Shown: piece by piece, positions 39,149-48,339 of the stretch
Layout: every line of letters begins with the position of its first letter
Position numbering within the stretch: the first letter of the stretch is position 1
Source of the DNA: Actinokineospora sp. NBRC 105648
Lineage (GTDB): Bacteria; Actinomycetota; Actinomycetes; Mycobacteriales; Pseudonocardiaceae
Length of the DNA: 64,000 bases
Direction: 5' to 3'
NCBI RefSeq assembly: GCF_030269645.1
Contig: NZ_BSTR01000030.1
Coordinates: 1 to 64,000 of the forward strand
The notes under the pieces: model-generated
The model's database searches: none
The model's input: the letters and a program-made list of their open reading frames with translations, nothing else
Told to the model about the DNA's origin: nothing
Program-made: the position numbers and the translations under genes

Positions 39149-40837
39149 TCACCCGGCCATCCGCCGCCACTGGGTGGCCCCGGCGAACGGCCCCGCCCAC
39201 GGCGGCCCGACGGACACACCGGACATCTCGCGCCGCACCACCAGGGTGTCGGCCTCCTGGTAGAGCGGGATCGCCACCGCCTTGCCCCACAGCGCGGGCT
39301 CGACCGAGGTCAGCGCGTCGGCGAACGCGGACTGCCCGGTGAGCGCGGCGTCGATCGACTGCTGGACCGACTGGTCGCAGAACCCCAGCGGGTTGGCCGC
39401 GGTGGTGACCGCCCCGTCGGTGGTCTCCTGGGCGCAGCCGAAGCGACTGGCCAGCACCGTGGCCGGGTCGCCCGCGGCGGGCTCGGGGGCGACCACCAGG
39501 TCGATCTGCTCGGCCGGGGCGGCGGCGTCGGGCGGGCGGGGCGCGAGCAGCGAGGTGAACAGCTCGTCGGCGGCCGGGGTGAGCAGGCGCGACTGCACGC
39601 CCCCCGCGGAGAGCTGGCGCTGCAGCTCGCGGGCCATCTCGAGGTAGGCGGTGCGGCCCGCGGGGGCGGCGATGACGAGGTTGAGCGGGACGTCGGCGAG
39701 CTGCCAGCTGCCGTTGGGCCGGGTGTAGCCGGCCTGGGTGAGCAGGTTCTCGGCGAGCGGCAGGTTCGGCGTGACGCCCGAGGGCGCGGACGGCGCGTAC
39801 CCCGGCGCGCTCGGCGCCAGGACCTGCGCGTTGGCGGGCAGCGTCGCGCCGGGACCGCCGCCGGTACCCGCCTTGACCAGCGAGTCCCGGTCGACCAGGG
39901 CCGCGACCGCGGAGCGGATGCGCGGGTCGGTCATCGCGGTGCCGACCGGGCGCAGCAGGACGGTGGCCACGGTGGGGCGCGGCACGGTCTTGGTGGTGGT
40001 CGTCTGCCCGAGCGCGGTCAGGGCGGTGAGACCGGTCGAGTCGGGCGCGGTGAGCGCGAGCTGGTTGTGGCCGGAGCGCAGGGCACCGGCGATGCCGTCG
40101 GCGTCGCCGCGGCGCAGGATGATCCGGTCCAGCGGGACGGGGGCGGCCCAGTAGCGGTCGTTGCGCTCCAGGACGACCTCGCCGCGGTCGCGGTCGAGCC
40201 CCTTGACCGAGAACGGGCCGCCGGTGACCGGGAAGGTCTCCTTCAGGACGCTGGCCCAGCCGCCGGGGATGTCCTTGAGCAGGTGCGCGGGCAGCAGGTC
40301 GGCGAACAGCGAGCGCCACCCGGGGTAGGGCTTGCTGAAGTTCACCTCGACGACCCGGCCCGCCTCGCGGGCGGAGATCTTGGAGATCAGCCGGTAGCCG
40401 GGGCCGTCGAGGACGCCGGGCTCCTGGCGCAGCTGCTCCCAGAGGTAGACGAAGTCCTCGGCGGCGATGGGGGCGCCGTCGGACCAGGACGCCTCGGGGC
40501 GGATCCGGTAGGTGACGGTGTAGGGCTCGGCGTTGGTGACCTCGGCGGAGACCATCAGGGTGCGGTCGAGCGCGGGGGTGCCGTCGGGCGCGGGCCGGAA
40601 GACCGAGGGCAGCAGGACCTCGGCGAGCGCGGTGGTGATGGTCGACTGGTCGGCGAGCTTGTGCGGGTTGTAGCCGCCCAGGACGCTGTCCACGCCGACG
40701 ACGGCCTCACCGAGGTCCATCGGGCGGGTGGACTCGGTCCGGGCGACCTCCGTGGTCACCAGGGGTGGCGGCGGGGCGTTGGTGCAGCCGGTGAGGACGG
40801 CGACCGCGAGTAGGGCGCATCCCAGCCTTGCCTTCAC
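39149..40837 (-). CDS. LpqW-like family 5 solute-binding lipoprotein
   Basis: A 562-residue lipoprotein. The signal peptide VKARLGCALLAVAVLTGC ends in a lipobox with its cysteine at position 18. The family 5 solute-binding fold is recognisable (TVTYRIRPEASWSDGAPIAAEDFVYLW, KGLDRDRGEVVLERNDRYW). The ligand-contact regions differ from the dpp protein. GTG at 40837 follows GGAGG; a second GTG lies two codons upstream. In mycobacteria LpqW (Rv1166) sits beside typA and steers lipoarabinomannan synthesis rather than peptide import. The nearness of typA here supports the LpqW comparison, though it could equally be a second peptide-binding protein. Confidence 0.82.
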   Translation of the reverse strand: MKARLGCALLAVAVLTGCTNAPPPPLVTTEVARTESTRPMDLGEAVVGVDSVLGGYNPHKLADQSTITTALAEVLLPSVFRPAPDGTPALDRTLMVSAEVTNAEPYTVTYRIRPEASWSDGAPIAAEDFVYLWEQLRQEPGVLDGPGYRLISKISAREAGRVVEVNFSKPYPGWRSLFADLLPAHLLKDIPGGWASVLKETFPVTGGPFSVKGLDRDRGEVVLERNDRYWAAPVPLDRIILRRGDADGIAGALRSGHNQLALTAPDSTGLTALTALGQTTTTKTVPRPTVATVLLRPVGTAMTDPRIRSAVAALVDRDSLVKAGTGGGPGATLPANAQVLAPSAPGYAPSAPSGVTPNLPLAENLLTQAGYTRPNGSWQLADVPLNLVIAAPAGRTAYLEMARELQRQLSAGGVQSRLLTPAADELFTSLLAPRPPDAAAPAEQIDLVVAPEPAAGDPATVLASRFGCAQETTDGAVTTAANPLGFCDQSVQQSIDAALTGQSAFADALTSVEPALWGKAVAIPLYQEADTLVVRREMSGVSVGPPWAGPFAGATQWRRMAG

Positions 40838-40916
40838 GCACACCTCCCCAGGCGATTCGGTTGGCACATGCTGTCAGAGCGGGCGGCACTGGTTTGACAC
40901 ACCCAACCGCATGACG

Positions 40917-40952
40917 CACGGGCCGTACCGAAGGTTCCGGACACGGCCCGTG
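40917..40952 (-). terminator. Hairpin after the small acidic protein gene
   Basis: A 10-bp perfect stem (CACGGGCCGT with ACGGCCCGTG) around a 16-nt loop that can fold further. It lies 18 bp past the stop of the minus-strand gene at 40970 and upstream of the LpqW-like gene, so it probably terminates the former. Confidence 0.7.
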
Positions 40953-40969
40953 TGATCCTGCTCCCCCGT

Positions 40970-41179
40970 TCAGGGGTGGGTGGCGAGCTCGGCTTGGCAG
41001 AGCTCGACGAACTCGGTGAGGGCCTCGCGGGAGAAGAGCATGGTGAGGAGGTCGTGGGCACCGGCCCCGTCGAAGAACACCTCGAGGTCCGCGCTGTCGT
41101 CGTCTACCTTCCGAACGCGCACGGACGCCCCATCGCGGACGTTCACCCATGCTCCGACCTGCAGATTGTCACTGGCCAT
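40970..41179 (-). CDS. Small acidic protein of unknown function
   Basis: A 69-residue protein, MASDNLQVGAWVNVRDGASV at the N-terminus, then an alternating acidic/hydrophobic segment (VRKVDDDSADLEVFFDG) and a C-terminal helix (LLTMLFSREALTEFVELCQ). No family recognised. The pattern is two or three beta-strands followed by a helix. ATG at 41179; the frame stays open upstream but without features. It is divergent from the XRE/DUF5753 regulator gene across 188 bp and is followed by a hairpin terminator, so it is a single-gene transcript that the regulator could control. Confidence 0.65.
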   Translation of the reverse strand: MASDNLQVGAWVNVRDGASVRVRKVDDDSADLEVFFDGAGAHDLLTMLFSREALTEFVELCQAELATHP

Positions 41180-41367
41180 GGTTCGCTCCCAACCCTTGTC
41201 AAGCCCCTGTGGACAACTTCGCGCACCCAACCCCACCCAGTGACTAATCTGTCACCGCAAGCAAGAATGAATGGGTACCTGTAGGTCATAGATTCTGACT
41301 TACATGTATCCCTGCCGAGTAGTCCCCCGATCGAGGGAACTCGGCTGAACTCAGGAGGCGAGCGCGC

Positions 41368-42243
41368 ATGGGCAAGGGCGTGGCGACCATGCCGCGGGTG
41401 TTCCTCGGGGAGGCCCTGCGGCAGCTGCGGGCGGACTCCGGGCACTCCCTGGAGGTGGTGGCGGCCCACATCGGCAAGTCCAGACAGCGGGTGATGACCC
41501 TGCTGGAGGGCCGGGCCACGCTCACCGCCGAGGAGCTGACCTCGGTGGCGACCTTCCTGGGCGCGGGCGGCGAGCGCCTGCGCGAGCTCGAGGCACTGGG
41601 CGCCGAGGCCCGCAAACCACCGACCGGCGACCCCTACACCGACCTCGGCCCGGAGTCCTGGCGCCGCGTCGCCTACCTGGAAGCCAAGGCCACCACCATC
41701 CAGTCGTACGAGAACGGCGTCTTCCCCGCGCTCATCCAGAGCGCGGACTACGCGGAGGCCCTGATCAAGGCCACCGAGGGCATCTGGCAGGACCCACTCG
41801 ACGATCACGTCCGGACTAACCGGGCCGCGTTCCGACTCAGCAGGCAGAGCCACGTCTACGAGTCGGCGGAGCACAAGACGGTGCGCCTGTTCTTCACCGA
41901 GGACACCTTCAACGCGCCGGTCGGCACGCGGCGGGTCATGTGGACCCAGTGCCTGCACATGCTCGATCTAGCCAACCGGTTCGCCCACCTTGAGGTCAGG
42001 ATCGTGCCAACACCCACGTGGGACAACCCTGCGCAGAATGGCGCGCTCGCGTTGTTCGGTTTTGGCGAACTGATCCGGCCGATCGGCTTCCTGCCGGTGC
42101 TCTACGGCCCCTCGACCTACCTCGACACGCCAGAAGACACCGCTCGGATGGCCCGCGCCTTCGATCGACTCAGCAACCTCGCTCTGCCTCAAGATGAATC
42201 TCTGGCGATGATCGCCGCACGACTGGAAGGGTTCGGCACATGA
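41368..42243 (+). CDS. XRE-family regulator with DUF5753 domain
   Basis: A 291-residue actinobacterial regulator. The N-terminal helix-turn-helix (about residues 10-60) reads LGEALRQLRADSGHSLEVVA, then HIGKSRQRVMTLLEG and LTAEELTSVATFL. The large C-terminal DUF5753 domain includes YLEAKATTIQSYENGVFPALIQSADYAEAL and FDRLSNLALPQDESLAMI. These proteins pair with small DUF397 proteins in actinomycetes, often as developmental or antibiotic regulators (WhiJ-like); the gene at 42240 is its partner through an ATGA overlap. ATG at 41368 has AGGAGG upstream. Targets are unknown. Confidence 0.93.
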   Translation: MGKGVATMPRVFLGEALRQLRADSGHSLEVVAAHIGKSRQRVMTLLEGRATLTAEELTSVATFLGAGGERLRELEALGAEARKPPTGDPYTDLGPESWRRVAYLEAKATTIQSYENGVFPALIQSADYAEALIKATEGIWQDPLDDHVRTNRAAFRLSRQSHVYESAEHKTVRLFFTEDTFNAPVGTRRVMWTQCLHMLDLANRFAHLEVRIVPTPTWDNPAQNGALALFGFGELIRPIGFLPVLYGPSTYLDTPEDTARMARAFDRLSNLALPQDESLAMIAARLEGFGT

Positions 42244-42533
42244 CAAGGGGTCCCCGGGATACCGGCTGGTTCAAGAGCAGTTTCAGTGGCGGGGCCAACG
42301 ACAACTGCGTTGAGGTGCGCTGGACCAAGAGCACCTTCAGCGGTGCCGCCAACGACAACTGCGTTGAGGTTGGGTGGGTCAAGAGCAGCTTCAGTGGTGC
42401 CGCCAATGACGACTGCGTTGAGGTGCGCTTCTCCGAGAGCACCATCGCGGTGCGGGACTCCAAGAACCCGGGGCCCCGCTTCTCGGTCTCCCCCACCGCC
42501 TGGTCCCAGCTGATGGCCGCCATCACCCGCTGA
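42240..42533 (+). CDS. DUF397 protein with triplicated core motif
   Basis: A 97-residue DUF397 protein, translationally coupled to the XRE regulator. The usual motif W-x-KSSFSG-x-NGxCVEV is present three times in a row: FKSSFSGGANDNCVEV, TKSTFSGAANDNCVEV and VKSSFSGAANDDCVEV, repeating every 22 residues. The normal tail follows once (SESTIAVRDSKNPG...FSVSPTAWSQLMAAI). A typical DUF397 protein is about 60-70 residues with one copy, so the extra length is accounted for by the two added repeats. DUF397 proteins are thought to antagonise their cognate DUF5753 regulator; the triplication may change affinity or stoichiometry, which is inference. Confidence 0.93.
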   Translation: MTRGPRDTGWFKSSFSGGANDNCVEVRWTKSTFSGAANDNCVEVGWVKSSFSGAANDDCVEVRFSESTIAVRDSKNPGPRFSVSPTAWSQLMAAITR

Positions 42534-42560
42534 ACGCCCGCTGGAACACCCCTGCAACAC

Positions 42561-42594
42561 GGATGGGGCACCGGCCGCGGCCGGTGCCCCATCC
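42561..42594. terminator. Bidirectional palindromic terminator
   Basis: A perfect 34-bp palindrome (17-bp arms, GGATGGGGCACCGGCCG and its complement) with no loop bases, between the convergent ends of the DUF397 gene (42533) and typA (42651). The position and symmetry fit a terminator for both strands. Confidence 0.85.
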
Positions 42595-42650
42595 ATCACA
42601 GCTCAGTTCAGCTCAAGCCCAGTGCAGCTCGAGCTCAGTTCAGCTCAAGC

Positions 42651-44570
<1,920 letters not shown>

Positions 44571-44772
44571 GCGCGTGCTCCCGGTTCCTTCTCTGTCGGT
44601 GAGGGCAGCCCGGCGGAGTCGACGCTGTGGGGCGCCCATTGCAGCTCAAGCGCTGCTGATGGCTCGTTCAGGATACCTGGACCCATCGTGTGACCAGCAC
44701 CACGCAGGGTATTCGGCGAGGTTAACCTCCCTAAGTCCAATATTCATCAGCCGGATCGCGGGACGGGGTGGC
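44571..44772. promoter_or_regulatory. Divergent intergenic region, typA and small Cys-rich gene
   Basis: About 200 bp between two divergent genes. It is relatively AT-rich around 44700-44750, which is where promoter elements would be expected, but I cannot assign -10/-35 boxes with confidence. No gene seen. Confidence 0.35.
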
Positions 44773-44916
44773 ATGGGCGGCAAGGGGAAGCGGACACCTG
44801 CCGAGGCGGTCCAGCGGCTGATGAAGAAGGGCAAGGTCAAGAAGAAGTGCTGCAAGTCCAAGCCGCTCTGCGGCAAGTGCCCGGTGCTGGCCTTCAAACG
44901 ATTGAAGGCGGCCTGA
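44773..44916 (+). CDS. Small basic Cys-rich protein
   Basis: A 47-residue protein, [20 protein letters not shown] then [20 protein letters not shown]. The four cysteines form the pattern CCx5CxxC, with a lysine-rich surround, suggesting a small zinc-binding nucleic-acid-associated protein. From memory, similar tiny proteins with KKCCxSKPxCxxCP occur widely in actinobacteria as hypotheticals. It lies just upstream of the trpS leader peptide (24 bp between) on the same strand. ATG at 44773. Function unknown; ribosome or RNA contact is a guess from composition. Confidence 0.75.
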   Translation: MGGKGKRTPAEAVQRLMKKGKVKKKCCKSKPLCGKCPVLAFKRLKAA

Positions 44917-44939
44917 CCGGTGCGCTACCGTTCGCCGTG

Positions 44940-44990
44940 ATGCTTACCCGCAACGTCACCCAGTGGTGGGCCGCCGACCGGCGGTCCTGA
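44940..44990 (+). CDS. trpS leader peptide with tandem Trp codons
   Basis: A 16-codon frame encoding MLTRNVTQWWAADRRS, with TGG TGG at 44964-44969. It lies 85 bp upstream of trpS. Tandem Trp codons placed directly before a set of competing hairpins are the hallmark of ribosome-mediated attenuation. When charged tRNA-Trp is scarce the ribosome should stall here and allow an antiterminator to form. The ribosome site is weak, and GTG at 44937 is an alternative start. Confidence 0.85.
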   Translation: MLTRNVTQWWAADRRS

Positions 44991-45029
44991 CGTAGCGCGT
45001 CCACAGGCCGCCCCACCCCGGGCGGCCTG
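44968..45029 (+). promoter_or_regulatory. Tryptophan transcription attenuator of trpS
   Basis: Four arms can be read. Arm 1 GGGCCGCC (44968-44975) directly follows the Trp codons and pairs with arm 2 CCGGCGG (44978-44984). Arm 3 CAGGCCGCCC (45004-45013) pairs perfectly with arm 4 GGGCGGCCTG (45020-45029), giving a 10-bp terminator stem with loop CACCCC. Arm 2 can instead pair with arm 3 (GGCGG with CCGCC) to form an antiterminator. No U-run follows the terminator stem, so termination in this GC-rich context is inferred. The arrangement couples trpS expression to the charging state of tRNA-Trp. Confidence 0.8.
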
Positions 45030-45075
45030 CACTGTGTCCGGGGACGGCGGCCCCGAACCCAGGAGCACACCAGCG

Positions 45076-46041
45076 ATGACCCGTCTGTCGGCCATCACCC
45101 CGTCCGGCCACGCCCACATCGGCAACCACCTCGGCGCCATCCGGCGCTGGGCGCGCGAGGGCGGCCCGGGGGACCTGTACTTCGTCAGCGACCTGCACGC
45201 GATGACGGTCTCCTACAACCCCACCAGACTCCGCAAGCTCTCCCGCGAGCTGCTGGCCGTGCTGGTCGCCGCGGGCATCGCCCCGGACCGTGTGTTCGTC
45301 CAGTCCGACCTCGTACGCGAACTGGGGGCGCTGAGCTGGTTGCTGGAGTGCGCCTGCTCGTTCGGCGAGGCGTCCCGGATGACCCAGTTCAAGCAGAAGG
45401 CCGAGGGCCAGGGCGTGGTCCGGCTCGGGCTGCTGACCTACCCGGTGCTGATGGCGGCGGACATCCTGCTGCAGCGGGCGACCGAGGTGCCGGTCGGCCA
45501 CGACCAGACCCAGCACGTGGAACTGGCCAGGAGCCTGGCCCGGCGGTTCAACTCGACCTACGGCGAGGTGTTCGCGGTGCCCCGGGCGGTGGTGGCACCG
45601 ATGGCGTCGCGGGTGATGGACCTTTCGGATCCCTCGCGAAAGATGTCGAAGTCGACTCAAGGGGCGGCCGGGACAGTGTTCGTCTTGGACGATCCGGATC
45701 TGGTTCGGCGGAAGATCCGGTCGGCGGTGACGGACGGGGATGCCCGGTTGGAATACCGGGTTGCGGAGCAGCCTGGATTGGCGAACCTGTTGGAGATATT
45801 GGCCGGGTGCACGGGGAAGTCGCCGGTGGAGCTGGCGGAGTCCTTTGATTCTTATGGGGCGGTGAAAGAGGCGGTGGCGGAGGCTTTGATTGAGGAGCTT
45901 CGGCCGTTGCGAGCGCGGGCGCTGTCGTTGCTGGCTGACCCTGCGGAGCTGGACGCTGTTCGTGCTGCTGGGGCCGCGTTGGCGCGGTCTCGGTCTGAGC
46001 ACACGTTGGCTTCTGCGCTGCGGATGGCCGGGGTGGGGTGA
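45076..46041 (+). CDS. trpS: Tryptophanyl-tRNA synthetase
   Basis: A 321-residue class I aminoacyl-tRNA synthetase that charges tRNA-Trp. The HIGH region reads ITPSGHAHIGNHLGAI near the N-terminus and the second signature is KMSKST in SDPSRKMSKSTQGAAG. VGHDQTQHVELAR is the TrpRS substrate-binding segment. Length agrees with bacterial TrpRS (about 330). ATG at 45076 follows AGGAG. Its leader and attenuator show that it responds to tryptophan supply. In Streptomyces an attenuated, indolmycin-resistant TrpRS exists beside a housekeeping one; whether this organism has a second trpS cannot be seen here. Confidence 0.95.
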   Translation: MTRLSAITPSGHAHIGNHLGAIRRWAREGGPGDLYFVSDLHAMTVSYNPTRLRKLSRELLAVLVAAGIAPDRVFVQSDLVRELGALSWLLECACSFGEASRMTQFKQKAEGQGVVRLGLLTYPVLMAADILLQRATEVPVGHDQTQHVELARSLARRFNSTYGEVFAVPRAVVAPMASRVMDLSDPSRKMSKSTQGAAGTVFVLDDPDLVRRKIRSAVTDGDARLEYRVAEQPGLANLLEILAGCTGKSPVELAESFDSYGAVKEAVAEALIEELRPLRARALSLLADPAELDAVRAAGAALARSRSEHTLASALRMAGVG

Positions 46042-46047
46042 GGTGAC

Positions 46048-46120
46048 GTCTTCGGCTTCGGCTTCGTCTTCGGCTTCGGCTTCGTCTTCGGCTTCGGCTT
46101 CGTCTTCGGCTTTGGCTGGG
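46048..46120. repeat. 18-bp tandem repeat
   Basis: About 3.5 direct copies of an 18-bp unit (GTCTTCGGCTTCGGCTTC), with the last copy degenerating to CTTTGGCTGG. It begins a few bases after the trpS stop and precedes the large inverted repeat. It is not part of any credible gene; its low-complexity translation on the minus strand (Glu/Ala/Asp repeats) has no supporting start or family. Confidence 0.9.
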
Positions 46121-46134
46121 TTGGGTGGGCGGGG

Positions 46135-46274
46135 CTGGATTGGGTGAACCTGTTTTGTCTGGGACCCCTAAGAAAAGAGGCGCGGTGGGTAGGGCGGGTG
46201 GGAAAGGGATACCCACCGCCGGACTAGGCTAGCGCCTCTTTTCTCCCCAGACAAAACAGGTTCACCCAATCCAG
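46135..46274. repeat. 140-bp imperfect inverted repeat (MITE-like or bidirectional terminator)
   Basis: The outer arms at 46135-46163 and 46246-46274 are a perfect 29-bp inverted repeat beginning CTGGATTGGGTGAACC. A 13-bp inner pair (AGAAAAGAGGCGC at 46171-46183 with 46232-46244) and an 8-bp pair (GGTGGGTA at 46184-46191 with 46210-46217) extend the fold to 50 base pairs. It lies between convergent trpS and the NUDIX gene. It is much longer than an ordinary terminator and shows two-level symmetry like a non-autonomous mobile element; no transposase is nearby. Confidence 0.9.
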
Positions 46275-46332
46275 CACTTCCAGCGCTATCTGCACTGCGA
46301 CTGCTTTTCTCTTCCTTAACAGCCCTGGCCGT

Positions 46333-46974
46333 TTAGAGAATCCTGCTCAGGTGGGGTAGCAGGATGCGGTCTGCTGGGAGCCACGGGACTGTGGACAGGG
46401 CGTCGTTCTCCAGCCAGCGGGTGGTTCGGTGGTCGTTGGCCTCCGGTTCGCCTGCGGTGAGGGTGGCGGTGTAGGTGCGCAGGACCATGTGGTCGGAGAG
46501 CGGGACGTCCGGACCGACTGGTTCCTTGGCGATGACCGTGCAGCCGAGTTCTTCCTGGCACTCCCTGGCTACCGCGTCCACATCGGACTCCCCCGGTTCC
46601 ACCCGGCCGCCGGGGAGTTCCCACAGGCCTGCCGCCTCCGTCGGATAGGCGCGTTCCTGGGCCAGTACCTTGCCGTCCCGGACTATCGCCGCTGCTACGA
46701 CCACTCGGGCCTTGGCGAGTTGGGTCGCGCGCTTGTCGAGGCGTTCCAGGAGTCCTGGTGGGACTGGGCCGGTGCAGGTCACCAGGGTTTCCAGGCCCTG
46801 AGGGGTGGCAGTGATCGTCAGGTCGCCGATGTGCAGACCGTGTTCGTCCGCTGAGGTGACGATGCCCCAGGACGTCTCGTCGCCGATGGCCAGCAGTGGG
46901 CAGGGGGCGTCGACGCCCAGGACAGCGGACTCGACCAGGGCAGCCGTGACGGCGCGTGGTGGGGCGGGGATCAC
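46333..46974 (-). CDS. NUDIX hydrolase (MutT-like) with N-terminal extension
   Basis: A 213-residue protein whose C-terminal 130 residues are a NUDIX domain: RVVVAAAIVRDGKVLAQERA, then the complete Nudix box GGRVEPGESDVDAV followed by ARECQEELG. The length and ending (WLPADRILLPHLSRIL) resemble 8-oxo-dGTP or nucleoside triphosphate diphosphatases of the MutT branch. The first 85 residues form an extra domain (GDETSWGIVTSADEHGLHIGD), a feature of some actinobacterial MutT proteins. GTG at 46974. It stands 15 bp from the end of the upstream histidine kinase gene and may be its last cotranscribed member. Substrate unproven. Confidence 0.88.
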   Translation of the reverse strand: MIPAPPRAVTAALVESAVLGVDAPCPLLAIGDETSWGIVTSADEHGLHIGDLTITATPQGLETLVTCTGPVPPGLLERLDKRATQLAKARVVVAAAIVRDGKVLAQERAYPTEAAGLWELPGGRVEPGESDVDAVARECQEELGCTVIAKEPVGPDVPLSDHMVLRTYTATLTAGEPEANDHRTTRWLENDALSTVPWLPADRILLPHLSRIL

Positions 46975-46989
46975 GGGGAGGATCCTGCC

Positions 46990-48339
46990 TCAGGTCAGGC
47001 TCGACGGTGTCGCCGTGGTGCGCCAGGCGACCAGGAGGCGGGCGCCGCCCTCGGGGGACTCGCCGACGCGGACCGTGCCGCCCCGGCGGCGGACCACCTC
47101 GGCGACCAGGGCCAGGCCCAGGCCGGTGCCGCCGCTGCTGCGGGCCCGGTCGTCCTGGACCCGGTAGAACCGGTCGAAGACCTTGGCGCGGTGTTCGGCG
47201 GGGATGCCGTCGCCGTCGTCGTCGACCACGAGCCTGCCGACGGTGCCGCCCGCCAGGACCGTGACCGTCACCCGGGTCCTGGTGTGCCGGAAGGCGTTGC
47301 GCAGCAGGTTGTCCAGCACCAAGTCCACTTCGGACGGTGCGGCCAGCACCCAGCACGAGCCCGCCGGGGCGTGCACCACGACCGCCGGGCCGTCGTCGGG
47401 GCAGCGGGCGGCGGCGTCCACGGCGGCGGCGCTGAGGTCGACCGGTTCGGCGGTCGGCAGCTCTCCGGCGTCCGACCTCGCGAGCGTCAGCAGGCCGTCC
47501 ACCAGGGCGGACAACCGCTCCGACTCGCGCATGACGTCGGTGAGGACCTCCTGGGCCAGGTCCGGGTCGGGGTGGGCGACGGCGACCTCGGCCTGCACCC
47601 GGATCGAGGCGACCGGCGAGCGCAGTTCGTGGGCGGCGTCGCCGGTGAACCGGCGCAGCCGGTCGGCGGCCTCGTCGCGGCGGGCCAGCAGGGCGTTGAG
47701 GGCGCCCGCCAGCGAGCGGAGCTCGTCGTGGGACTCCGGCAGCGGCAGGCGCTTGCCCGCGCCGAGTTGGGCGGCGGCGGTGCGCATGCGCTCGACCGGG
47801 CGCAGGGCCGAGCGGACGGCCAGGTAAGTGGCCAGGGCCGCCGCCAGCGCGGCGATGCCCGCCGCGACCAGGAGCCAGCGCAGGGCGTGGCCCTGGGCGG
47901 CGGTGTAACCGGCCAAACCGGTTCCGACGACCACGAGCCGCTGGGAGCCGTCCGGGGCGGTGACCACCGTGCCCTGCCAGCGCGCGGGTGGTGAGTCCCC
48001 GACCCGCAGCACCGGCGTGCCCGCCTTCAGGACCCGCACGTCAGCGGGCGCGAGTTGCGGCGCTAGGCCGCCGTCGACTGGGGCGCCCGCCGTGTCGAGG
48101 ACGTGCACCTGGATGTTCGGTGAGCCGGACACGGTCACCACACCCCGGGTGACCTGCGCCGTCGCGGCGGAGAGGGCCGGGCCCAGCTCGTCGTCGGCGG
48201 ACTGGACCAGCAGGCCCGCGATCATCCGGCTGCTGAGCAGGGCGATGCCGAGCAGCACCGCGAGCGTCACGGCGGTGGCGATCGTGGTGATCCGGAAGCG
48301 CATCGTGCGCCGCAGCCAGAGGCCGCGCGGTCGGATCAC
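46990..48339 (-). CDS. Two-component sensor histidine kinase
   Basis: A 449-residue membrane kinase. A first membrane helix (TTIATAVTLAVLLGIALL) is followed by an extracytoplasmic sensor of about 120 residues and a second helix (LLVAAGIAALAAALATYLAV). A HAMP linker comes next, then the H box AAHELRSPVASI with His237. The N box NLLRNAFRHT, G1 DDGDGIPAEH, F FDRFYR and G2 GGTGLGLALV are all intact. GTG at 48339 gives a GTGA overlap with the response regulator stop; ATG at 48303 is also possible. It phosphorylates the adjacent regulator. The signal is probably envelope-related given the divergent exported protein and exporter. Confidence 0.93.
   Translation of the reverse strand: MIRPRGLWLRRTMRFRITTIATAVTLAVLLGIALLSSRMIAGLLVQSADDELGPALSAATAQVTRGVVTVSGSPNIQVHVLDTAGAPVDGGLAPQLAPADVRVLKAGTPVLRVGDSPPARWQGTVVTAPDGSQRLVVVGTGLAGYTAAQGHALRWLLVAAGIAALAAALATYLAVRSALRPVERMRTAAAQLGAGKRLPLPESHDELRSLAGALNALLARRDEAADRLRRFTGDAAHELRSPVASIRVQAEVAVAHPDPDLAQEVLTDVMRESERLSALVDGLLTLARSDAGELPTAEPVDLSAAAVDAAARCPDDGPAVVVHAPAGSCWVLAAPSEVDLVLDNLLRNAFRHTRTRVTVTVLAGGTVGRLVVDDDGDGIPAEHRAKVFDRFYRVQDDRARSSGGTGLGLALVAEVVRRRGGTVRVGESPEGGARLLVAWRTTATPSSLT

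Noticed and set aside
38962-39219. Minus-strand frame with a hydrophobic stretch between the LpqW-like gene and the dpp binding-protein gene
   Set aside because: It overlaps the end of the LpqW-like gene in another frame, has no ribosome site and no recognisable family.
46024-46216. Minus-strand low-complexity Ser/Arg frame over the 18-bp repeat
   Set aside because: It arises from the tandem repeat, extends antisense into trpS and has no start signal or homology.
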